Under the pieces are notes generated by a model that was not told where the DNA came from, made no database searches, and worked only from the letters and a program-made list of their open reading frames with translations. From positions 930,001 through 994,000 of the forward strand of contig NZ_CP045484.1 in NCBI RefSeq assembly GCF_009729055.1: 64,000 nt of DNA, written 5' to 3'. Positions 18,251-25,287 of the stretch are shown here, one piece after another. This stretch comes from Sulfurisphaera ohwakuensis (lineage in GTDB: Archaea; Thermoproteota; Thermoprotei_A; Sulfolobales; Sulfolobaceae). Each line of letters starts with the position of its first letter. The first letter of the stretch is position 1. A program made the translations under genes and the position numbers.

Positions 18251-18575
18251 TGAGAGAAAAGCACAAACAATTAAGGAAATTATGGATCTTCTAAAGGATA
18301 ATTCATTAACTACTAACATTAGGCTAAGTATACTCCTTATCCTTTATATTTACGGCAAAATCACCTTCAGCGAACTGTTAGCTTATACTTCTTTGAAAAA
18401 GAACACTCTTTATGTAAACTTACAAATTCTAGCAGATAATGGACTGATAAAATATAAAAAGGCTTTCTCGCTAAAGGGTGTAATTAGTGTAGTAGAGATA
18501 ACGCCTAAAGGTAGGGAAGTAGTAGAGAAATTGTTTGAAATAATTGAGAATATAAAAGAGAAGGAGAAGAAATAG
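18243..18575 (+). CDS. Winged-helix transcriptional regulator
   Basis: About 110 residues (start ATG at 18243, overlapping the membrane-protein gene by 8 bases; a TTG 9 bases earlier is less likely). The helix-turn-helix is 'ITFSELLAYTSLKKNTLYVNLQILADNGLIKYKKAF', followed by a wing (VISVVEITPKGREVVE) and a Lys/Glu-rich C-terminal helix for dimerisation. It resembles the DUF2250/MarR-like archaeal regulators with a 'growth/no-growth' style wHTH, but no subfamily is claimed. It probably binds the palindromes at 17509-17546 and 18859-18876. Confidence 0.8.
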   Translation: MSDERKAQTIKEIMDLLKDNSLTTNIRLSILLILYIYGKITFSELLAYTSLKKNTLYVNLQILADNGLIKYKKAFSLKGVISVVEITPKGREVVEKLFEIIENIKEKEKK

Positions 18576-18858
18576 TCTCGCTTTTCTTACTTATGTTAGC
18601 TAAGAATTTTATAGGGAAATTCTCTCTACTTTTTAACGGCTTCGATAGTGTCGTTATTAAGCTATTTATATTTCTATATTAGAATAGAGCGTAATAAAGC
18701 GTTATTTTGAACCTACTATTTGTAGAGATTTCTCTTATTTAATAAATTTATATACTAATGACAGTACTATTTCCTGTATAGAACATCACACCCAAGCTTT
18801 GCTATGTTTACTTTATCCATATAAAAAAGTTAAAGTGTTTCTTATAGTGTTATTTGAT

Positions 18859-18876
18859 AGTTCAAAAAAATGAACT
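18859..18876. promoter_or_regulatory. Perfect operator-like palindrome before the peptide gene
   Basis: AGTTCA-AAAAAA-TGAACT is an exact inverted repeat with a 6-base spacer. It lies 53 bases before the start codon of the 56-residue peptide gene and just before a TATA-like run (attattaaatatta, about 18883-18897). It shares sequence and spacing with 17529-17546. Apart from this, 18576-18928 is AT-rich without a gene. Confidence 0.7.
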
Positions 18877-18928
18877 CATAACCATTATTAAATATTAGAA
18901 TCTAGGATAAAATATTGAGGATAGAGGT

Positions 18929-19099
18929 ATGAAAATAACAAATAGAAAAGAGGTTAAATCTACCACTAGTAGTATTGAAGATAATATGGAGGTAAAGTTA
19001 GCTCCTGGTGCATCTAGCATAACAGATATACTTTCATCATCCTCTTCGTGCTGCAGTAGCGGCAATGTAAAAATAGAAAATTTACTGAAGAAAAAATAG
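18929..19099 (+). CDS. Small Ser/Cys-rich peptide, possible RiPP-like or toxin precursor
   Basis: A 56-residue protein absent from standard ORF lists. A GAGG-type ribosome-binding site (gaggatagaggt) precedes the ATG. The first 30 residues are charged and leader-like (MKITNRKEVKS...EVKLAPGASS); then comes DILSSSSSCCSSGN (residues 33-46), a Ser5-Cys2-Ser2 core, and a basic tail ENLLKKK. This layout (acidic/charged leader, Ser/Cys-dense core) resembles thiazole/oxazole or lanthionine-type precursor peptides, but no modifying enzyme is seen within the window. It could instead be a metal-binding or redox peptide. Its promoter carries the same palindrome as the exporter/regulator promoters. Confidence 0.6.
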   Translation: MKITNRKEVKSTTSSIEDNMEVKLAPGASSITDILSSSSSCCSSGNVKIENLLKKK

Positions 19100-19134
19100 A
19101 AATATATAAACTGGACACTATCAGGTGATATATA

Positions 19135-19413
19135 ATGGCTAAGAGACCTCTAAGAATTATAGTTAACCAAATATATTCTGCTTTAAAGGACGGCCCGTTA
19201 AAGGTAAGTGAGCTTAGGGAAAAAACTACAGCTTATGGTTGCTTTTTTGATTTTGCAATAAGTTATCTGTTAACATATGGAATAGTTAGGAAATATATGA
19301 AAGGTAATGAGGAGTATTTTGAGCTTACAGATTTTGGTAAGAATTTGCCTACAGATCCAGATAGATGGATCTCTGAATGGATTTATAACTGGTGGATCTG
19401 GATAGGTTGGTAG
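19135..19413 (+). CDS. Small winged-helix protein with a tryptophan-rich tail
   Basis: A 92-residue protein. Residues 1-70 form a winged helix of the archaeal 'PadR/ArsR-like' kind (IIVNQIYSALKDGPLKVSELREKTT...YLLTYGIVRKYMKGNEEYFELTDFGKNL). The last 15 residues are striking: W-I-S-E-W-I-Y-N-W-W-I-W-I-G-W, with six tryptophans. It lies 35 bases after the peptide gene, behind its own TATA-like sequence (atatataaac), and is probably functionally linked. The tail could bind a membrane, or the modified peptide, and so act as a sensor. Confidence 0.65.
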   Translation: MAKRPLRIIVNQIYSALKDGPLKVSELREKTTAYGCFFDFAISYLLTYGIVRKYMKGNEEYFELTDFGKNLPTDPDRWISEWIYNWWIWIGW

Positions 19414-19488
19414 GACTTTATTTTAATTTCACAACCTTAGTATAATTATAGTTAGGGTAAAAAACACAACAAGCACCCTCACTCCTCT

Positions 19489-19506
19489 TAAGGGTTACAA
19501 CCCTTA
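19489..19506. other. Perfect hairpin downstream of the Trp-tail gene
   Basis: TAAGGGTT-AC-AACCCTTA is an exact 8-base inverted repeat with a 2-base loop, 76 bases after the stop of the winged-helix gene. It has no T-tract, so it is not a typical archaeal terminator. It may be a structured RNA element or the scar of a mobile-element end. Confidence 0.4.
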
Positions 19507-19536
19507 GCCTTGAGATTTAAAGGTTTCTTCAAAATT

Positions 19537-19725
19537 TCTAACAGCATTTATCGGAAAATCGATATGCATCAAATAATTATTATGAAGAATTTTTTAATAC
19601 TTATATCTAATTTAGTAAATAGGATAAGTTATATCGTTTTTATAGTAATAATATTCATTACTGAAGCTGATGTATTTAAAAACTATCTTATAGTTAGGAT
19701 TTTACGTAAACTGCTAATCGAATAG
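19537..19725 (+). repeat. Dispersed repeat, copy B (partner at 3046-3234)
   Basis: Here the frame from about 19510 to 19725 is open for 71 codons and reads as a hydrophobic peptide (MKNFLILISNLVNRISYIVF, then IIFITEADVFKNYL), which resembles the first helix of an MFS transporter. Since the other copy is frame-broken and adjoins a decayed MFS gene, I regard both as transporter-gene fragments and do not annotate a gene. The remaining bases to 20136 are non-coding as far as I can see. Confidence 0.55.
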
Positions 19726-20136
19726 TACTTTTTAGAAAGATCGTTACATTTTTACGTTACGTTAAAAAAGAAATAATTCTTATTAACTGAAGTTGGGAGT
19801 TTTTAACTGCTTTACAATTAAAAGCAATCTAAACGTAATATAATACCCACAATTTATTTATGAGACTAATAGGAAAGGACTTAGGACTATTAAACTAATG
19901 CAAACAGCAAATTTAATTTTTATAAGGGGTTTGCAGAATTAGGGCAATTCTAAAAACAATCCCTTGTTATGGGTGAGCAGTTAAGAATAAATTTTATAAA
20001 GATGGCGAATTATTAAGTTTTACGATCGATTTAGAAGAGAGCCTTAAAGAGTTTTTCTCAGTCTGTATCGAGATATCTTCTAGACTTCAATCTATATTAG
20101 TAATATTACTATCTTAATTGATTAAGAAAAAAGAAA

Positions 20137-21912
20137 TTACTTTTGCCTTTTAAAGACTATAAATAACACAGCTGCTACTATTACAACTACAACTATGATA
20201 CCGACTACTAGTGTTGTAGGAATACTCAAAGATGATGAAGACATGTGAGCTGAGGTAGTAGTTTGAGAAGTTGTTGTTACGATTGGTGGAGAGGGTTTGG
20301 GGAAGTTAACCTCATAAACTTGAAGCTCTGTATTGCCTTTTGTAGATGTAGTACTTGTCATACTTACGTTATAGTATGCTTTAACCATGTAATATGTATA
20401 TGGACTAACTTCGATTACGCGTATGTTAGGAGAAGAGATTATACCAAATATTGATGAAATACCTAGTTGTCCTACATTTACACTACCTCTCACAGTACCG
20501 TTATTGTTCAAGAATATCAGAGAGAAATTATCAGACTCATTTAATAATAACACGTAGTTCTCTGGTGTTATTTCGTAATTGCTTACGTTTTCGGCTAAGG
20601 CATAATTTGTAATTCCACCATAATAAAGATCTGTTACATTTGTTCCTTTTGATGTCGGATTTGTAATTAACAAATACTTACCATAATCGTAGAAGAATCC
20701 AGATAAGATGAAAGTCTCATTACGCGTAACGTTCTGTATTTGAACTTGGCCATTATTTGTGACCGGAACTTGTTCAGTTACTTGTTCTACTTTTACGGTA
20801 AGCGGAATTTTAGCTACTGTAGTTAGATTGGTACCATTATACATCTCTATTGTCACAGATTTCTCGCCACCTATTACTACATAAAGCTTCCCACCAAGGT
20901 TTAATAACGCTATGTTAGGTATTATGTTGTATAACTGTAACCTAGTAGTTATCTTTCCGTTATTGAGATTTACTCCAAGTATTGTTACATTAACTTTAAT
21001 GACTGGCGAGCTGGTAAATAATGGTATAGGTGTGGTGTTAATAATAAATATTTGATCTCCTACAACAGTAGTGTATGCTTGACCCATTAATGTATATAAG
21101 TTTGAGTTTGCTATAGTAGACAAACTTCCAAAAACGAAGGTACCTAAGAGTAAAGGATTATATAACGTAATATTCTCACTCCATATTATCTTGCCGTTAT
21201 AGTTAAACATTGTAATGTTGAATAGTAGGAGTTTAGAAGGACCAAAACTGTAAAAATTTGAGAGATTTTCGGATAGTAGAAGGATTCCTTGTGGTAACTG
21301 GATCTCTGTAAATGGATACTGGTTAACAAGAGTAATGTTAGTATTGTTAAGTAATATGATAGTACTCATTGAAAATCTCATTGGCGATGACGTGTTTAAT
21401 TTAATAATTTGAGGGAAAGATAAGTTAAAAGGAGGAAGTCCGTACTCTTTTCCGTAATTTAATAGCAAACCGTTGATTGTGTAAGTATTGACTAGCTTCA
21501 AGCCATTAAAGACATATACGTAACTCTCAACTTGTTCTTGATTGAGGTAAGATGAAGAAGAATCTATTACTATATATAGTTCTCCGTTTTTGATGAATGG
21601 TATCACTACTGAAATACTAGTTAAAGTTGCTTCATATAATAGCAAGTGCATGGTAGAATTAAAGAAGTAAATGTATAAGACTGTGGAAGGTTTTTGATTA
21701 AATCCACCGGGCGTAATAGAAAAGTTAACATAACTCATTACAATTACAACGCCGTTATCATAAGGTATCATACTCTGTATAGAAAGGTTGGGTGTGTTAA
21801 TAGTCTCAGTGGCTATCAGATTCATTTGAGGAGAAACTTGTGCTATGGCCACAGAAGTACTTAAGAAAATTATTGAGAAGAGCATTAGAGCTAATATCTT
21901 ATTCTTTCTCAT
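20137..21912 (-). CDS. Large secreted, C-terminally anchored surface protein, unknown
   Basis: A 591-residue protein with a cleavable signal peptide (residues 1-24, ending SVAIAQ). The beta-rich ectodomain contains repeated 'hydrophobic-NG-hydrophobic' strands typical of a beta-propeller, and many N-x-S/T sites. A Thr/Ser-rich stalk (about 545-565) leads to one transmembrane helix (TTLVVGIIVVVVIVAAVLFIVF) and a KRQK cytoplasmic end. The architecture is like the thermopsin-like gene at 547, without protease motifs. It might bind sugars or serve as a solute-binding or adhesion protein; no family is recognised. Confidence 0.65.
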   Translation of the reverse strand: MRKNKILALMLFSIIFLSTSVAIAQVSPQMNLIATETINTPNLSIQSMIPYDNGVVIVMSYVNFSITPGGFNQKPSTVLYIYFFNSTMHLLLYEATLTSISVVIPFIKNGELYIVIDSSSSYLNQEQVESYVYVFNGLKLVNTYTINGLLLNYGKEYGLPPFNLSFPQIIKLNTSSPMRFSMSTIILLNNTNITLVNQYPFTEIQLPQGILLLSENLSNFYSFGPSKLLLFNITMFNYNGKIIWSENITLYNPLLLGTFVFGSLSTIANSNLYTLMGQAYTTVVGDQIFIINTTPIPLFTSSPVIKVNVTILGVNLNNGKITTRLQLYNIIPNIALLNLGGKLYVVIGGEKSVTIEMYNGTNLTTVAKIPLTVKVEQVTEQVPVTNNGQVQIQNVTRNETFILSGFFYDYGKYLLITNPTSKGTNVTDLYYGGITNYALAENVSNYEITPENYVLLLNESDNFSLIFLNNNGTVRGSVNVGQLGISSIFGIISSPNIRVIEVSPYTYYMVKAYYNVSMTSTTSTKGNTELQVYEVNFPKPSPPIVTTTSQTTTSAHMSSSSLSIPTTLVVGIIVVVVIVAAVLFIVFKRQK

Positions 21913-22113
21913 AGGTTACATATTAAGGCTTCAGTTTATAAATTTTATCATAGTAATTAGCGGATAAAATTTTAAGAAAATTTGCAAAATAGTAGAACTT
22001 ATATTCTAAATTAATATTACTAATCGACCGGGATAATTTATAAATAATATAAGAATATTAAGGTATTTAAATTCTATTTTGATTTCAAAATAGTTTACTA
22101 AACATCTTTATCT

Positions 22114-22992
22114 TCACGATCTTATCAATTCCACTATGACCCTATAAGCGTCTTTCCATAATACTTCATCCTCATGACCCTCAATTGCTTTTGCCAGTTC
22201 TTTAATACTTAGTATATTTTCGAAGCCTTTAGGCGTTTCTTTAATTCCCAAAAAGTCGGTTCCAATTGCTACATATTCCCATCCGTAGCTTTCACCAATA
22301 TACTTTATACTTTCAACCATTCCTTGAATTGTAGGTTCTTTAAGAGTATAAGGAATTGCACTAATTCCAATTACTCCTCTTGTTTTTACAACTAACTCGA
22401 TTTCTTCATCATCTAAATTTCTATTATGATCCTTTAACTTCTTCACATTTGTATGAGAAACAATTACCGGTTTCTTAGATATTGATACTACATCAACTAC
22501 TGTCCTTTTGCCCGCATGAGCTAGGTCAATAAGCATTCCAAGTTCATTAGCTAATTTAACGATCTCTTCACCCTCACCAGTCAAACCGTAATCTTTTTTT
22601 GAAAAACATGATGATGCAAACTTATTATCATAATTCCACGTTAAACCGATATTGTATATGTGAAGCTCTTTCAATATATATAAATCTTCATTAGATCTCA
22701 AAGAATCTAATCCTTCTAGAGAGAGAAGAAATTTAATTCCAGGTTTGTTAAGGTCCTCTATACTTCTTACTATTTTCACATGACCTTTCCTCTCTAAATC
22801 ATAATAGAATTTTATTTGATCTAGAAGAAGTTCTAAAGAAAAACCTTTAGATGCATGGGGAAATATTGATGCAAAAATTATAGGATCGAACTCTTTTAGT
22901 AATTTAATACTTGATTGAATGTCACCGTTTATCACATCAATACCAATCTGGTGTGAATACGCAAAATCTTCATGCAAATCTATTATTCTCAT
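22114..22992 (-). CDS. Membrane dipeptidase (renal dipeptidase) family, peptidase M19
   Basis: A 292-residue zinc-dependent TIM-barrel dipeptidase. Motifs in order: 'IIDLHEDFAY' (metal His/Asp near residue 5-7), 'LLSLEGLDSL' with the bridging Glu, 'IGLTWNYDNKFASSC', 'LIDLAHAGKRTV' (His), 'KPVIVSHTNVKKL' (His), and 'VAIGTDFLGI' (Asp). All M19 metal ligands seem present. It lacks a signal peptide, so it should act on dipeptides in the cytoplasm. It is somewhat shorter than bacterial homologs (about 320-350). Confidence 0.88.
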   Translation of the reverse strand: MRIIDLHEDFAYSHQIGIDVINGDIQSSIKLLKEFDPIIFASIFPHASKGFSLELLLDQIKFYYDLERKGHVKIVRSIEDLNKPGIKFLLSLEGLDSLRSNEDLYILKELHIYNIGLTWNYDNKFASSCFSKKDYGLTGEGEEIVKLANELGMLIDLAHAGKRTVVDVVSISKKPVIVSHTNVKKLKDHNRNLDDEEIELVVKTRGVIGISAIPYTLKEPTIQGMVESIKYIGESYGWEYVAIGTDFLGIKETPKGFENILSIKELAKAIEGHEDEVLWKDAYRVIVELIRS

Positions 22993-23018
22993 AAACTAAT
23001 GAAGGAGTAAGAAGATAA

Positions 23019-23546
23019 TTAATCTTCTCCTTCTCCAGAAACAGGGGAGATAAACTGTAAGTATAAGCCTAAATCATTAACTATCTGTGTAGGAGTTAAG
23101 TTTTCATTTGTTGAACCGTATATGTAAGCTGTAACTTCGACTTCTTTATCTGTAATGGTTATGTTAGCTGAAGTAATGTTTAAGTTCAAGGATACAGTTT
23201 TACCATCATCGAAATATAACAATACGTATAGTGAGGAGAAGTTCACTTTAGGTTTTATTCCTATGATGTAGATTCCAGACTGATCAACCTTTAGGTGGAA
23301 TTTAACTTTAAACGAGAAGTTATATGTTAGACTAGATGTTATAGATTGTGTTGTTGTTTGCGTTACTGATGTGGTATTTTTTTGAGAAGTTGTTGTAGTT
23401 ATTATCTGGACACCGGTTAAATTCAAAGGAACTTGGCTAACTGGTTTTGATGACTGGTGAAGTGCTGTGTAAAGTTCTATTCCTAATACTACATTTACAA
23501 TTAATGTCACTATAAGTAAACTTATTAATAAAGATTGTCTTGCCAT
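23019..23546 (-). CDS. Secreted Ser/Thr-rich small protein with acidic tail
   Basis: A 175-residue protein with an N-terminal membrane helix or uncleaved signal (LLISLLIVTLIVNVVLGIEL). A Thr/Ser-rich stalk (TTTTSQKNTTSVTQTTTQS) leads to a beta-sandwich-like domain of about 100 residues and a terminal GEGED. It is divergent from the membrane-anchored regulator at 23649, and the intergenic region carries TGAAAC motifs also found before the secreted protein at 24757. It has no known family that I recognise. Confidence 0.6.
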   Translation of the reverse strand: MARQSLLISLLIVTLIVNVVLGIELYTALHQSSKPVSQVPLNLTGVQIITTTTSQKNTTSVTQTTTQSITSSLTYNFSFKVKFHLKVDQSGIYIIGIKPKVNFSSLYVLLYFDDGKTVSLNLNITSANITITDKEVEVTAYIYGSTNENLTPTQIVNDLGLYLQFISPVSGEGED

Positions 23547-23588
23547 ATGTATAATCTATCTCATTATTTCATTTAAACCTTAGTTCCA

Positions 23589-23612
23589 TTTCAGAATGAA
23601 ACAGAGTGAAAC
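23589..23612. promoter_or_regulatory. TTTCA-GAA-TGAAA palindrome with extra TGAAAC
   Basis: A perfect inverted repeat TTTCA-GAA-TGAAA (23589-23601) is followed by a GTGAAAC half-site (23606-23612). It sits between the divergent genes at 23019 and 23649. The same half-site recurs upstream of 24757, suggesting one regulator, probably the product of 23649 itself. Confidence 0.5.
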
Positions 23613-23648
23613 ACTAAACTAATAAACCTCTAGCCAAAAGGTTTTCTT

Positions 23649-24440
23649 GTGATAAAATTTCTATTGATTATAATTATCATCTTAATTTCGCTTGCTCTCC
23701 TTACAAAAGGAGACAGTGGTATAATTAATATTTACTATAATGGTACAGTAGTAGCTGAACTTCATAATGTGAGTGAGTTTAACCTTATAGGTGACTACGC
23801 TGGTGGTCTAAAAGTTATAGGGGCAGAATACAACTTGTCCAATGGACACTTATTTTTAAAAGGAAATGGTACAATTTATGTGTACTATAGGGCCACTCTA
23901 CCAAAAGGAGTTATACAAATCCAGGAGAATAATAACTTTACCATAAGCATTTATCTACCTACAAACTCGACTATAACTTATGTAACACCACAACCTTATA
24001 GTTTTACTGCTATAAACGGACTTTATAATATAACTTTTGTTAATGTTTCTAAGGTTATATTACTTTATGTAGAAGCTCCTTTACCAACGCAAAAAAGTGA
24101 GAGTACTGAGTACCAACTTATTATATTACTCTTGATCGCAGACATTGTTCTTATATCTCTCATAGTTTACTTCTTCTTTAGACGAAGGAAGGAAGCAAGA
24201 AAAGTAGAACTAGAAGAGGAAGAAAATACAGAATTAGTTACTGATGTTTTGGATGAAAGAGATAAGCTTGTGCTTAACGCATTAAAAGACGGTTCCTCCA
24301 CTTTAGCTGAGATTATAAGAAAAACTAATTTACCTAAAGCAACAGCTTATAGAAGGTTAAAAAAATTGGTTAAACTTGGTTATGTTGAAGAGGTTAGAGA
24401 GAGAGGTAAGATTAGATATGTATTAAAGAAAAAAGATTAG
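23649..24440 (+). CDS. Membrane-anchored winged-helix regulator with extracellular domain
   Basis: A 263-residue protein, GTG start. Residues 1-18 form a signal-like helix; about 20-155 are an outside beta domain with N-glycosylation sites. One transmembrane helix follows (YQLIILLLIADIVLISLIVYFFF, about 158-180), then a basic stop-transfer RRRKEARK, an acidic linker and a C-terminal MarR/IclR-like winged helix: 'DERDKLVLNALKDGSSTLAEIIRKTNLPKATAYRRLKKLVKLGYV'. It looks like a one-component sensor that reads the outside of the cell and binds DNA from the membrane, as ArnR-type regulators do in Sulfolobus but with the DNA-binding domain at the C terminus. Confidence 0.8.
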   Translation: MIKFLLIIIIILISLALLTKGDSGIINIYYNGTVVAELHNVSEFNLIGDYAGGLKVIGAEYNLSNGHLFLKGNGTIYVYYRATLPKGVIQIQENNNFTISIYLPTNSTITYVTPQPYSFTAINGLYNITFVNVSKVILLYVEAPLPTQKSESTEYQLIILLLIADIVLISLIVYFFFRRRKEARKVELEEEENTELVTDVLDERDKLVLNALKDGSSTLAEIIRKTNLPKATAYRRLKKLVKLGYVEEVRERGKIRYVLKKKD

Positions 24441-24694
24441 AAAAATACCTTGTGTCCAGATGTCGCTATAATTATTAGATCTATTAGCACTTCTATTGCA
24501 ACACCTATTATTAACCCTATTGTTATTAGTTTTGTATCAATCCAATATTCTGTTACATCTTTTTCTTTTTCTACGGCTTCCATCGAGTTAATAACCGAAA
24601 ATGCTCCTTTTAAGAGACACGTTTCTAAAGCCTCCTTTTTTGAAGTTTTAAGAATAACGAAAAAGTTTCGAATATAGTGAAACGCTTGAAACAT
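24437..24694 (-). CDS. Small single-pass membrane protein, uncertain
   Basis: Up to 85 residues; a shorter start at 24583 (MEAVEKEKDVTEYWIDTKLI) would give 48 residues and is perhaps likelier. The C-terminal half is one transmembrane segment with two charged positions (IGLIIGVAIEVLIDLIIIAT), ending SGHKVFF. It faces the regulator gene and overlaps its end by 4 bases. Its promoter would lie in the TGAAAC-rich region shared with 24757. Confidence 0.45.
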   Translation of the reverse strand: MFQAFHYIRNFFVILKTSKKEALETCLLKGAFSVINSMEAVEKEKDVTEYWIDTKLITIGLIIGVAIEVLIDLIIIATSGHKVFF

Positions 24695-24741
24695 ATAGAA
24701 TTTTATAGTAGCGAAATTGTATCTTTTAAGGATGAAACGCG
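24666..24741. promoter_or_regulatory. Cluster of TGAAAC half-sites before the secreted-protein gene
   Basis: GTTTC-N9-GAAAC (24666-24684) is followed by a further TTGAAAC (24688-24694) and GATGAAACGCG (24732-24742). The half-site matches that at 23589-23612. Spacing from the ATG at 24757 places the sites around or upstream of the TATA position. Confidence 0.5.
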
Positions 24742-24756
24742 TAGCTTACTTTAGCC

Positions 24757-25248
24757 ATGAACAAACCACTACTACTGGGCCTATCCCTAGCAATATTAGC
24801 AGTAAGCGGACTAGTAATAGCTGCACAAATATATGGAACATTAGCAACAGTATCATATAACGTAATAAGTAATAACTCTAGCAATCAACAAATCCAAGTA
24901 ATTCCTATTAATTTTAATTTGGGTAATATAACTGCTGGGCAAAGTGGTAGTCTTAATGGATCTACAACAGTATACATACCTTCCAACGGTACCTATGATT
25001 TAGAATTAAAAGAAGATGTGTTGGATAATGTGTTTTCTCAATTTATAGCGACAATCACTATTGGAAACCATACCATAACTCTACAATTACATGAAAATAA
25101 CGATTATCAAATATATTTAACTGCTGGAAAATATACTGTTACCGTAAAAATAACATACACAGTATCCCAGAATCCAGAGGCTAAATCAGTGAGTAATGCA
25201 CCTCTTCTATTGCTAAAATACGAAGGAGAAAGTGATGGAGACTCTTAA
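24757..25248 (+). CDS. Secreted beta-rich small protein with acidic tail
   Basis: A 163-residue protein with a signal peptide (LLLGLSLAILAVSGLVIAAQ). The mature part is a beta-sandwich-like domain with N-x-S/T sites, including 'GSTTVYIPSNGTYDLELK' and 'YQIYLTAGKYTVTVKITY', and ends GESDGDS. The acidic end recalls the GEGED end of 23019-23546. Both flank the membrane regulator and share candidate operator sites, so both may be its targets. No known family. Confidence 0.65.
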   Translation: MNKPLLLGLSLAILAVSGLVIAAQIYGTLATVSYNVISNNSSNQQIQVIPINFNLGNITAGQSGSLNGSTTVYIPSNGTYDLELKEDVLDNVFSQFIATITIGNHTITLQLHENNDYQIYLTAGKYTVTVKITYTVSQNPEAKSVSNAPLLLLKYEGESDGDS

Positions 25249-25263
25249 AATGTAAATAAAATA

Positions 25264-25287
25264 AGGTATTTTTTTATTTTATTTTTA
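25264..25287. terminator. T-rich terminator between convergent genes
   Basis: The run atttttttattttatttttatt lies just after the secreted-protein gene and before the convergent pckA stop. Archaeal termination uses such U-tracts; the complementary A-tract could serve the opposite strand less well. Confidence 0.5.

Noticed and set aside
15892-19413. Assignment of the peptide locus as a sulfolobicin gene set
   Set aside because: Known sulfolobicin proteins are larger and have different sequences as far as I recall; nothing here matches them specifically.
19510-19725. 71-residue hydrophobic ORF as a real gene
   Set aside because: It is part of a dispersed repeat whose other copy has a broken frame, so it is more likely a gene fragment.
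24450-24677. Plus-strand ORF opposite the small membrane protein
   Set aside because: No start context and it overlaps a better minus-strand frame; neither is strong, but the minus-strand one has a clean membrane helix.
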